From positions 1 to 34,529 of the forward strand of contig VMSQ01000273.1 of the NCBI GenBank assembly GCA_013792055.1: DNA of 34,529 nt, given 5' to 3'. The notes beneath the pieces were generated by a model that was not told the origin of the DNA, ran no database searches, and saw only the letters and a program-made list of their open reading frames with translations. Positions 17,201 to 23,520 of this stretch are shown one piece after another. A program made the position numbers and the translations under genes. Positions within the stretch are counted from its first letter, which is position 1, and every line of letters begins with the position of its first letter. The DNA comes from Desulfobacteraceae bacterium (GTDB lineage: Bacteria; Desulfobacterota; Desulfobacteria; Desulfobacterales; ETH-SRB1).

Positions 17201-17345
17201 AAGTATGGAAACGCTGCAGCTGAAAGAGATCGAACAGAAGAAAATCAGTTATGCCAAAAAACATTTTGATGCTTTGGGGCATGCGGATATTAAATATGAT
17301 GTTATTGATTCTTACCAGTCATTGAGAGATAAGATAATGAAGTAA
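14298..17345 (+). CDS. res: Type III restriction endonuclease subunit (Res)
   Basis: This 1015-residue protein joins a superfamily 2 helicase to a nuclease. The Q-motif region is FKQQPYQTDAT; Walker A is METGTGKTYVY (residues 85-95); the DEAD-box equivalent is DEPQRF (224-229), typical of type III Res; SATH is at about 251; motif VI is KRQEIGRGLRIC (about 550-562). The C-terminus carries a PD-(D/E)XK core, with D947 in SPDWAIVF and E965-T-K967 in FIAETKGS. It cleaves unmodified DNA after ATP-dependent communication between two head-to-head Mod sites. All catalytic residues seen are intact. The gene is translationally linked to mod and closes the operon; I see no strong terminator after it. 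Confidence 0.93.
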   Translation: MKLIFKQQPYQTDATMAAVRCFEGQGKGFRKEVIGRTELFKEEIFSNKKLEITDTDILKNVQALQKEQGLKTISRLDGLNFTIEMETGTGKTYVYTKTMYEFSKHYGWNKFIIMVPSVAIREGVHKSLENTAEHFQEIYGKKIRFSIYNTNNKSNLINIKSFADTSNIEVIIMNYQAFNVKEPDQDIKSIRSEVARKIYQKLDSLQSERPIDIIKRARPILIIDEPQRFGEKAEKIFTNKVFNQLFTLRYSATHKKEFNKIYRLDAIDAYNQKLVKKISVKGIEVVGNSGTNSYLFLDRIQISTSKYPVAYLELEVKQINGIQKKIRQVKEKDDLFVLSNELKQYKGFIVKEINGLTNRVSFTNGVKLTVGQTTGDVDEEHVRRIQIRETVKSHIEKERMMFTKGIKVLSLFFIDEVAKYRLYDNNNNQQKGDYAKVFEEEYKRAISQLNLFETDYNDYLHRFAVEEIHKGYFSIDKKGKFVNSKENKNEGGISNDVSAYDLIMKNKETLLSLSEPTRFIFSHSALREGWDNPNVFQICTLKHSQSEISKRQEIGRGLRICVNSNGDRMDTSVLESDFFDINKLTVVASESYDSFAKALQNEIVASLSERPVNLTIDVLNNRVLKNEKGEKFTFDNQSSMDLIFDMKTKGYIDNNYQITDVLIKAIESKTYEVPEKLKGFEGCVAELMQNIYTTANFTAAEDESANNIDEPVLKPNDNFDRKEFQDLWKKIKVKTVYEVDFASQELIVKCIKAIDNNLTVKKILINITSGQQQDKIDEATLKAGESMRKEKSITERAASLLGSLKYDLVAEIAKETNLTRKTIVKILKDLRQDTFHNFRVNPESFIQGVARIINSEKAAMLINNIVYSKTDKTYDDSIFTINNFKGSLAKNILEVKKHVHDYVKTDSDIERKFASDLECEEVLVYAKLPKGQKGFQIPTPLGNYSPDWAIVFNTDKFKYVYFIAETKGSMETLQLKEIEQKKISYAKKHFDALGHADIKYDVIDSYQSLRDKIMK

Positions 17346-17490
17346 GAAATCAGCTTCCGCCGTTCTGACTCCGGATGAAAAATACGGGCAAGTTTGAAAA
17401 TGAATGAAATTAAAAACACATAATCGGGTAAGGGGGAGTTTCTCTCTTCCTCCCCACAACACATAGAAAGCGGCTTCGCACCGTGATAAA
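17346..17490. other. Intergenic tail of the restriction operon
   Basis: No gene is seen here. A weak GC-rich inverted segment around 17431-17457 (gggggag ... cctcccc) could fold, but it lacks a following T-run and is not called a terminator. Confidence 0.3.
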
Positions 17491-17573
17491 TTGAAACGCT
17501 TTAAAATTTGTGATATACAAACACTATCTGCATGAGAATTATTGAATTCTTGAGTTGCATACTGGCAAGATAT
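17491..17573 (+). promoter_or_regulatory. Promoter/operator segment, copy 2 of the direct repeat
   Basis: TTGAAA (17491-17496) and TATACA (17514-17519) with a 17-bp spacer, together with the palindrome TTTGT-gatat-ACAAA (17507-17521), repeat the arrangement at 7103-7186. Similarity continues past the -10 box: tcttgagttgc and ctggcaaga are conserved in both copies, while the sequence upstream of the -35 box is not. It points toward the peptidase operon. Confidence 0.65.
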
Positions 17574-17753
17574 GGCAAAACGGCCTAACCCCGTTAAAGC
17601 ATCACGTAAAAATCAATATCTTGTGGTTTTAGCTTGTCTATGATATTGAAACTTAAATTTTCAATCTGCACCTAATTTCGACCTCATATGACCCAGCATT
17701 TTGGCAAGCAATGCTCACTTTGGATAGGGTGGGGATATTGCTGTCATGTAATT

Positions 17754-17782
17754 TTGCACTGTGAATTTTTAGAGTGTTATAC
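17754..17782 (+). promoter_or_regulatory. Candidate second promoter of the peptidase operon
   Basis: TTGCAC (17754-17759) and TTATAC (17777-17782) are 17 bp apart, about 90 bp before the peptidase start. Between 17574 and 17753 I see no gene, only a short hairpin AGCATT/AATGCT at about 17695-17715. Confidence 0.4.
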
Positions 17783-17871
17783 ATGTGTTATAATGATTTT
17801 TAGCTTGCATAATCCTTATAGTTTGCATATTTAGGCGGAAAGTGTTAATTTTCTGTTTACAGGGGGGGAAT

Positions 17872-18825
17872 ATGTCAACACGAGAATTGCTTACACGGCT
17901 ACAAAGATCCGATAATGAACTTGCAATGTCTCTTATATATGGCCGGAAGAATCCTCCGGATCTGTTTGGGACACAAATTGCACATGATATCATCCCAATC
18001 CTTTATGAGATCTTTAAAAAGAACCAAAAAAAAGACACCTTGAATCTTGTACTTCGTAGCAACGGTGGAATCCTTGAAGCCCCTTTGCCAATTGTTAGTC
18101 TAATCCGTGAGTTCTTCGACAATTTTAGTGTTTATATACCAGAAAACGCTCATAGTGCTGCCACGCTTTTATCCCTCGGTGCGAACAAAATAGTAATGAG
18201 CCCGTTGTCGTCACTTTCACCAGTTGACCCGCAAATAAACTTACCCAATCCGGAGCAGAAAGAAAACCAACCTATCCTACGTTTTAGCGTCGAAGATGTG
18301 GCGGGTTATTATAAGCTGTTGGATAAGCTTCAAATAACCGATGAAAAAAAAGTCGAAGCACTGAAGTTCCTTACGGAAAAAATCCATCCCGCTCTTCTTG
18401 GACAAATAGAACGTGTTAGAACGTTAATCCAAGTTATTGCTGATAGGATCATAAAGGCTAATTCCATCGATGAAACCAGAAAAGCATTGATAATTAAGAA
18501 ACTTACAGAGGATATTCCCTCCCACAATTATTGGATCTCAAGAGCAGAAGCCATAGAAATAGGTCTTCCTGTTGAAAAGGCAGACCCTGAAACGAATCAA
18601 CTGCTTGATGCCCTTATGGCAAAATACAAACTCATGCTTGCAGAGCATGAACACGAAATCGTAATCGATATCCCCGATGGTTCTGCCACTCTGGAAAGAG
18701 TCTATGATCGCGCTTTCATCGAAACACCAAATCATAGATATTCATTTCAGACGAAATATGTATTTCACCGAAACGGCAAAGTAGATCGGTCAATAAACGA
18801 ATGGAGGCCCAAAAATGAAGATTAA
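17872..18825 (+). CDS. SDH-type serine peptidase (ClpP/crotonase fold)
   Basis: From ATG 17872, preceded by AGGGGGGG, the protein has 317 residues; a start at 17842 lacks a ribosome site. LNLVLRSNGGILEAPLPIVS is the oxyanion/glycine strand, and ENAHSAATLLSLGANKIVMS holds the presumed nucleophile S95, followed by LSSLSPVDPQI. This is the pattern of the serine dehydrogenase proteinase family (SDH_sah, PF01972), related to SppA and ClpP. There is no signal peptide or membrane segment, so it should act in the cytoplasm. Residues 240-317 form an unassigned tail. It opens a tightly packed three-gene operon behind a promoter shared with the restriction island, which suggests a defence-linked proteolytic role (inference). 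Its substrate is unknown. Confidence 0.82.
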   Translation: MSTRELLTRLQRSDNELAMSLIYGRKNPPDLFGTQIAHDIIPILYEIFKKNQKKDTLNLVLRSNGGILEAPLPIVSLIREFFDNFSVYIPENAHSAATLLSLGANKIVMSPLSSLSPVDPQINLPNPEQKENQPILRFSVEDVAGYYKLLDKLQITDEKKVEALKFLTEKIHPALLGQIERVRTLIQVIADRIIKANSIDETRKALIIKKLTEDIPSHNYWISRAEAIEIGLPVEKADPETNQLLDALMAKYKLMLAEHEHEIVIDIPDGSATLERVYDRAFIETPNHRYSFQTKYVFHRNGKVDRSINEWRPKNED

Positions 18826-19012
18826 TTTCACTAATTTTAGGATAAATAGAAGTCACTATATTCACTCTGACTACCAGTTGGCAGGACAAAATCATGAGTC
18901 CACATGTGAGGTGCAACCTACACCTTCGTTGCGTATAAAAGGACTCAATACATTTCAAGCTGACTATGTCAGAAATGAGGAGATAAGAACGGCAATCCGC
19001 ATCAAAGAGTAA
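18815..19012 (+). CDS. Small hypothetical protein (65 aa) between peptidase and TPECDL protein
   Basis: The ATG at 18815 overlaps the peptidase end by 11 nt and is preceded at 7 nt by a perfect GGAGG (18803-18807) inside the peptidase gene. That makes translation very likely. It encodes MKINFTNFRINRSHYIHSDY and ends RTAIRIKE, with no membrane segment or familiar motif. Its stop overlaps the next start as TAATG. I do not recognise the family. The tight overlaps on both sides indicate that the three products are made together and probably work together, for example as an adaptor or substrate of the peptidase (inference). Confidence 0.65.
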   Translation: MKINFTNFRINRSHYIHSDYQLAGQNHESTCEVQPTPSLRIKGLNTFQADYVRNEEIRTAIRIKE

Positions 19013-19602
19013 TGATATATAACTTCGATATTTCGGGCCCTCTGTTGAACCAATGTGACGTTTTCCAGACAATCGATTTTGCCTGTGATGGCAGCAAAAG
19101 ACCTGCGGTTTTGCTTACACCCGAGTGCGATTTAGCGAATCAAGAAGGCAGGAACAAACCCAAGGCAAAGTATCTTTTATTTGTGGGAATTGATACCTTT
19201 GACGAAATTTTATACAATATTATGTCGCAGCTTAAGATCACCAAAAACCAGCGAAAAGGTGAGGAAACACTAGATGAAATTACTTACAACGACTTCCACA
19301 CGACATTAAAAAGGTTTTTTAATGGCGGTATATTTCCACGATATTTCTACCTCCCGCCTATTCCTTCCTTTATACAACACTCTGTTATCGACTTTCAGAT
19401 AACAGAAACTCGAAAAGTAACTACAGAGTTGATAAACCAATTGAAAAAAAATCGAATCGCTAGAATTCGATCGAGTTGGAAAGAGGCTATTCCCGTACGG
19501 TTTTCGACCTACACCTCGCGCATTGGAGTTGAAGATCTAAGCGATGATTACATCGACGAAATCTTCAAGAACTACAAACTCGATTTTTCGATTACAAAAT
19601 AA
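19012..19602 (+). CDS. Hypothetical protein with TPECDL motif, third gene of the peptidase operon
   Basis: This 196-residue protein starts MIYNFDISGPLLNQCDVFQT, the ATG overlapping the preceding stop by one base. Conserved-looking features are VLLTPECDLANQ (about residues 33-44), YLLFVGIDTF, RYFYLPPIPSF, HSVIDFQI, and near the end ARIRSSWKEAIPVRFSTYTS followed by RIG. The pattern resembles a loosely described family of proteins with a (T/S)QxCDL motif found around mobile and defence genes; I know no assigned function. The Cys-Asp pair might be catalytic or metal-binding, which is speculation. No signal peptide or membrane helix is seen. No clear terminator follows. Confidence 0.6.
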   Translation: MIYNFDISGPLLNQCDVFQTIDFACDGSKRPAVLLTPECDLANQEGRNKPKAKYLLFVGIDTFDEILYNIMSQLKITKNQRKGEETLDEITYNDFHTTLKRFFNGGIFPRYFYLPPIPSFIQHSVIDFQITETRKVTTELINQLKKNRIARIRSSWKEAIPVRFSTYTSRIGVEDLSDDYIDEIFKNYKLDFSITK

Positions 19603-19641
19603 CTGCTTAAGTCAGTAATCTAAAATATTTTCCTACTTTAA

Positions 19642-19899
19642 TCATGGTACTAACTGCTTTGGGACTTCATCCCTTGCCGTATCATCCTCTATCTTAAGGC
19701 CAAAATCAATCCAGCAGGCTGCAGATCGGGTGAATTTTTCTTTAATGCGAACTTCGGCTATCATGGTTGACCGGAGGCGCTCATTTAAAAATCGCAGAAT
19801 ATCGATTTCATTCCCCTCTTTTTGCCTTCGGAACTTTCCACAACATATAGAGATCGCCCAGAACCCAAAATAGGTTCGACGTCGGGCGATATCTGCTAT
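19642..19899 (-). pseudogene. Possible remnant of a coding region (unrecognised)
   Basis: An 85-codon open stretch ends with TGA at 19642 and is bounded upstream by TAG at 19900-19902. It reads ...GNEIDILRFLNERLRSTMIA, then FTRSAACWIDFGLKIEDDTA and RDEVPKQLVP before the stop. The composition is protein-like, but the only ATG lies at residue ~40 and there is no ribosome site. The part upstream of about 19844 overlaps a palindrome and is probably not coding. It may be the end of an older gene; the family is not recognised. Confidence 0.3.
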
Positions 19900-19906
19900 C
19901 TATATG
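19844..19906. repeat. Imperfect 63-bp palindrome
   Basis: Left arm CATATAGAGATCGCCC (19844-19859) pairs with GGGCGATATC...TATATG (19884-19906), and a nested GAACC/GGTTC hairpin lies between. The rest of the gap 19907-20234 shows AT-rich sequence with a candidate promoter near 20092 and no gene. Confidence 0.5.
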
Positions 19907-20091
19907 TAATATTTAGCAATTTAATGATGTTATGATATCCATACTGAATCTGTCATTTTGAGGAAAAATAGGGGGTCACCCATTATTTCTTCTTATTTCT
20001 TTACCTTTTCATGGTGGCAGCCATTAATATGAACAGTCTTCTTTTCCTTTTATACTTTAAGTAGATAACTAACTGAATTCATCTATATTTC

Positions 20092-20120
20092 TTGACTTAA
20101 TCTATTTTTTGTTATTTATT
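20092..20120 (+). promoter_or_regulatory. Candidate promoter of the CBS-kinase operon
   Basis: TTGACT (20092-20097) and TTTATT (20115-20120) are 17 bp apart in AT-rich DNA, about 115 bp before the first gene of the kinase pair. The -10 box is poor. Confidence 0.35.
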
Positions 20121-20234
20121 GCAAAAATTATTAACAGTTATATGCTTAAAAAAGGAAAACTTTTGCTGTAAGAAAATTATCTCATGCTGACGTTCAAACC
20201 TGACTTAAGACAATGATATTACAGGAGGTGCTCT

Positions 20235-20588
20235 ATGAATGAGGGTGCAAGATATTCAGTATCACTAAATTTTGAGGGGGTACAATTACCGCCATTTGAG
20301 GATATACTTCTTCTGGGAAGAAGATGTCCGCATGGTAAGATGGGTATTATAAAATGTTTAGATCTGTTATCGCCGGAAGGTTTTGAACTTGTTGAGCTTG
20401 ATAATGATGTGGTCCAGGCAATGCTGGTAAGCAAACGAATTCTTAAACGTATGCCGGTTGATAAAATCATCGGCATACTGAAGGAAAAGGTTTTTCCTTT
20501 TATTACAAATGGTGAAATTGTAAAGATAGTTTTTAACGTAAAGATCTATTTTGATAATATAGAGGAGCCATTCGACCAGTCATCATGA
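20235..20588 (+). CDS. Hypothetical protein (117 aa) coupled to the CBS-histidine kinase
   Basis: An excellent ribosome site (ACAGGAGGTGCTCT) precedes the ATG. The protein reads MNEGARYSVSLNFEGVQLPP, RCPHGKMGIIKCLDLL and ends with an alternating strand-like IVKIVFNVKIYFDN. It has no membrane segment. I do not recognise the family. Its stop overlaps the kinase start (ATGA), so both are made in fixed ratio; it may be a sensor partner or regulator of the kinase (inference). Confidence 0.65.
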   Translation: MNEGARYSVSLNFEGVQLPPFEDILLLGRRCPHGKMGIIKCLDLLSPEGFELVELDNDVVQAMLVSKRILKRMPVDKIIGILKEKVFPFITNGEIVKIVFNVKIYFDNIEEPFDQSS

Positions 20589-22177
20589 AAATAAAGCATC
20601 ATATTCAAAAAACGTTTGAAACTACAGATGCGTATGCCGGGATTGACTCTGTTGAGAAGTGTCTCAGAGGCAATTCATTTCTGGTCGTAATGGATGAAGG
20701 CTCATTCATTGGGATTCTCACGCCTTTTGACATCATTGAATCTCCGCACAGATTGGTAATCGATTGTCTGCATGAAAAACCTCGTATAGATTGTGAGCAG
20801 GACATTGAATCGGTTTTAGCAATAATGAAGGAGAGCCAAAATTATGTATTGCCGGTATTTAATGGCGATGCCTTTATTGGTGTAGTACTTCAAGCGGCTA
20901 TTACGGATTTTTTGTTTGAATATCGCAACAAACTCAAACAAACAATTGATGAGCAAACTTCCCAACTTAACAAAGCCAATAATCAACTGAAGCAGGAAAT
21001 AGAAGAACGCAAGCAAGCGGAGGGAAAAACCAAGCAAATTGAAGCCCAATTACAAATGGCCCAAAAAATGGAGGCCATCGGCACCTTAGCCGGAGGTATT
21101 GCACATGACTTTAACAATCTCCTCATGGGTATCCAGGGCAACACATCTTTGATGTTTGAAGACATTGATTCTTCACATCCACATTATAACAGACTGAAAA
21201 GCATTGAAAAACAGATTCAAAGCGGTGTGAAGCTAACAAGTCAGCTTCTTGGTTATGCCAGAAAGGGTAAATATGAGGTAAGGCCGATTAGTCTTAACAA
21301 GATAGTTGAAGAGATTTCTTATACTTTTGGTATGACAAGGAAGGAAATCGTGATTCATCAAAAACTTGCCGAAGACTTACTTGCAATAGAGGCTGACCAG
21401 GGACAAATCGAGCAAGTTCTGTTAAATCTCTTTGTAAATGCCGCAGATGCCATGCCGAGTGGCGGAGAGCTTATTTTAGAAACCATGAATGTTAAAGATA
21501 AGGATATAAAAGGTGCGCTTTATGATCCAAAGGCAGGTAGCTATGTCATGCTGACTGTCACAGACACAGGCGAAGGTATGGACAAAAACACTATGGAACG
21601 GATATTTGACCCTTTCTTTACAACAAAAAAGATGGGAAGAGGCACCGGTCTGGGGCTTGCATCTGTTTACGGTATTATAAAGGCTCATGGCGGATATATT
21701 GATGTTAAATCTATCAAGCAACACGGGACCACCTTCAGGATTTATCTGCCTGCATCTAAAAAAAAGGTCCGGAAAGTTACTAAAACTTCTGATAAACTCA
21801 TTAATGGTACCGGAACTGTCCTCCTGGTAGATGATGAAGAAGTTATTCAAGAAGTATGCAAGGAATTGCTGGAGAACATAGGCTACAAAGTCTTTTTAGC
21901 TAACGACGGGAAAAAGGCTATAGAACTTTACAGAAAAAATCAGGATGAGATAGATATAGTGCTTTTAGATATGATTATGCCTAATATGAGCGGTAGCGAA
22001 GTCTATAACCGAATGAAGGAAATGAACCAGGATATAAAGGTACTTCTTTCAAGCGGCTACAGCATTGATGGCGAGGCGACTGCTATATTGAACCGCGGCT
22101 GTGATGGTTTTATACAGAAGCCTTTTAGTCTAAATGATCTGTCAGGAAAAATAAAGGAGATATTAAACAAGAAATAA
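20585..22177 (+). CDS. Hybrid histidine kinase with CBS pair and receiver domain
   Basis: This 530-residue cytoplasmic kinase has a CBS-domain pair (residues 1-115; GILTPFDIIES and FIGVVLQAAITDFLF), a coiled coil (120-155, LNKANNQLKQEIEERKQAEG), HisKA with the phospho-accepting H174 in GGIAHDFNNLLMGIQ, an HATPase domain (NLFVNAADAMPSGG, DTGEGMD, GRGTGLGLASVYGI), and a C-terminal receiver with D462 in LLDMIMPNMSG. CBS pairs usually bind adenine nucleotides, so energy status may be the signal (inference). No membrane segment is present. The output partner is not encoded nearby. A paralogue with the same core lies at 32954-34529. Confidence 0.92.
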   Translation: MKIKHHIQKTFETTDAYAGIDSVEKCLRGNSFLVVMDEGSFIGILTPFDIIESPHRLVIDCLHEKPRIDCEQDIESVLAIMKESQNYVLPVFNGDAFIGVVLQAAITDFLFEYRNKLKQTIDEQTSQLNKANNQLKQEIEERKQAEGKTKQIEAQLQMAQKMEAIGTLAGGIAHDFNNLLMGIQGNTSLMFEDIDSSHPHYNRLKSIEKQIQSGVKLTSQLLGYARKGKYEVRPISLNKIVEEISYTFGMTRKEIVIHQKLAEDLLAIEADQGQIEQVLLNLFVNAADAMPSGGELILETMNVKDKDIKGALYDPKAGSYVMLTVTDTGEGMDKNTMERIFDPFFTTKKMGRGTGLGLASVYGIIKAHGGYIDVKSIKQHGTTFRIYLPASKKKVRKVTKTSDKLINGTGTVLLVDDEEVIQEVCKELLENIGYKVFLANDGKKAIELYRKNQDEIDIVLLDMIMPNMSGSEVYNRMKEMNQDIKVLLSSGYSIDGEATAILNRGCDGFIQKPFSLNDLSGKIKEILNKK

Positions 22178-22203
22178 GATTTCTTAGAGGGGAGCCTTTG
22201 AGA

Positions 22204-23316
22204 TTAGGTTTTTTTATCACGCAGTCTTTTTTCAACCACGCAATATACACCTTTTCCGCTCATGGCAGGAGCAAAGCACTTGCTGTCGGAAAGGCAGTTC
22301 GCCTTATCCTGACTCCCTGACTTCCATCGGTTAATTAAATCGGGTTCTCTTATGAATGGCCTGCTCATGGAAATATAGTCTGCAATATTACCCTCAACTA
22401 AATCTTTTGCAACACCATAAGACCTGATTCCACCCACAAGAATTAGCGGGATATCGATACTCTCCTTAAAAGCACGTGCTGCATCTTTAAAGTAGGCCTC
22501 ATCCTCTTCGGATAAGATGCCTGTTCTAACAGGACTCAGCTTCCCCGAAACAGCAGTTCCACCGCTGATTTCTATCGCATCTATACCCTCTTCTTTAAGC
22601 ATTGCCCCCACTTTTATTGATTCTTCGAGTTCAAGGCCTCCTTCCAGGAAATCCCTTGAGTTCATTTTTATTAGCAATGGATAGTTTTTACCAACTTTCT
22701 TTCTTATACTTCTTAATATCTCAATAAGGATATACGCCCTGTTTGCTATGCTGCCTCCATATTGATCTTTCCTTTTATTGAAAACCGGTGAAAGAAACTG
22801 GCTTATCAGATAACCGTGAGCTGCATGTATCTGTATCCCATCAAAACCCGCATTTTTCCCTCGCAAAGCAGCCTCGCCAAAACCTTTAACCAGTTCCTCT
22901 ATATCATTGAAATCCATCTCCTTTGAAATATGTTCAGTAAAACCGCTTAAAGCCGATGGAGCAACAGGTGTTTCTCCTGTTAGCTTAGGATTTGCAAACA
23001 TACCTGCATGTGCAAGCTGAACCATGATTTTCCCCCCTTTTTCATGGACAGCATCCGTCATCTCTTGCAGGCCATGGACAAGCTCGTCTTTGTAAATACC
23101 TAACTGCCATGGACTTGCCTGCCCCTTCTTGCAAACATATGTATGTCCTGAGATGATTAAACCAACCCCTCCCTCTGCAAGCTTAACCAGCAATTCTATA
23201 AGCTTTGGTGTACATGATCCGTCATCTCCTGCCATGCCTGACCAGGTCGCTGAACGGACAAACCTGTTCTTAATGGTCATTCCATTAATTTCTGTGGCTT
23301 CAAACAGTATAGACAC
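22204..23316 (-). CDS. NADH:flavin oxidoreductase, Old Yellow Enzyme family
   Basis: This 370-residue TIM-barrel flavoenzyme starts with GTG at 23316 behind a TATAGGAGG site (MSILFEATEINGMTIKNRFV). Typical motifs are VQLAHAGM (about residues 99-106), GFDGIQIHAAHGYLISQFLS (about 157-176) with FMN/substrate histidines, NKRKDQYGGSIANR, and LILVGGIRSY near the phosphate-binding end. The short tail SKCFAPAMSGKGVYCVVEK is usual for single-domain members that lack the iron-sulfur and NAD modules. It should reduce activated alkenes or related substrates using NAD(P)H and FMN. It converges on the CBS kinase gene with a 26-bp gap. The specific substrate cannot be assigned. Confidence 0.9.
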   Translation of the reverse strand: MSILFEATEINGMTIKNRFVRSATWSGMAGDDGSCTPKLIELLVKLAEGGVGLIISGHTYVCKKGQASPWQLGIYKDELVHGLQEMTDAVHEKGGKIMVQLAHAGMFANPKLTGETPVAPSALSGFTEHISKEMDFNDIEELVKGFGEAALRGKNAGFDGIQIHAAHGYLISQFLSPVFNKRKDQYGGSIANRAYILIEILRSIRKKVGKNYPLLIKMNSRDFLEGGLELEESIKVGAMLKEEGIDAIEISGGTAVSGKLSPVRTGILSEEDEAYFKDAARAFKESIDIPLILVGGIRSYGVAKDLVEGNIADYISMSRPFIREPDLINRWKSGSQDKANCLSDSKCFAPAMSGKGVYCVVEKRLRDKKT

Positions 23317-23334
23317 ATAAACCTCCTATATAAA

Positions 23335-23513
23335 AACTACTCGGGTTGTCAGGTTCACGGTTCACGGTTGGCTACTTTGCGCTTTTCATATTTTTTGAGA
23401 TAGTTGATGAATTCACGTGCCAGTTGCCAAGCCTCAATATCCTCAAAACGTTCAATTTTCATCGTTCTCTAACCTTGAACCGTGAACCCTGGAACTGTGA
23501 ACCTGAGTAGTTA
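23335..23513. repeat. Inverted-repeat element enclosing a four-helix-bundle gene remnant
   Basis: Left arm 23335-23369 (aactactcgggtt... ttcacggttcacggtt) and right arm 23471-23513 (aaccttgaaccgtgaaccct... gagtagtt) are imperfect inverted repeats built from short gttcacg units. Between them sits the reading frame 23355-23462. Confidence 0.65.
23355..23462 (-). pseudogene. Truncated four-helix-bundle (S23/IVP-like) protein gene
   Basis: ATG at 23462 opens a 35-codon frame, MKIERFEDIEAWQLAREFIN then YLKKYEKRK, ending in the repeat arm. The start is the hallmark N-terminus of the four-helix-bundle (23S rRNA intervening-sequence type) proteins, normally about 115-125 residues. Here the N-terminal helix is joined almost directly to a tail that looks like the family C-terminus (INYLKK), suggesting an internal deletion. 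The whole lies within an inverted-repeat element. Confidence 0.6.
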
Positions 23514-23520
23514 CAAATTT

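Noticed and set aside
17433-17457. Terminator after the res gene
   Set aside because: The GC-rich stem is imperfect and is not followed by a T-run.
7103-17573. Direct repeats as definite att sites of an integrative element
   Set aside because: No integrase and no tRNA gene are present, and the repeats contain good promoters, so a regulatory reading is preferred; kept only as an alternative.
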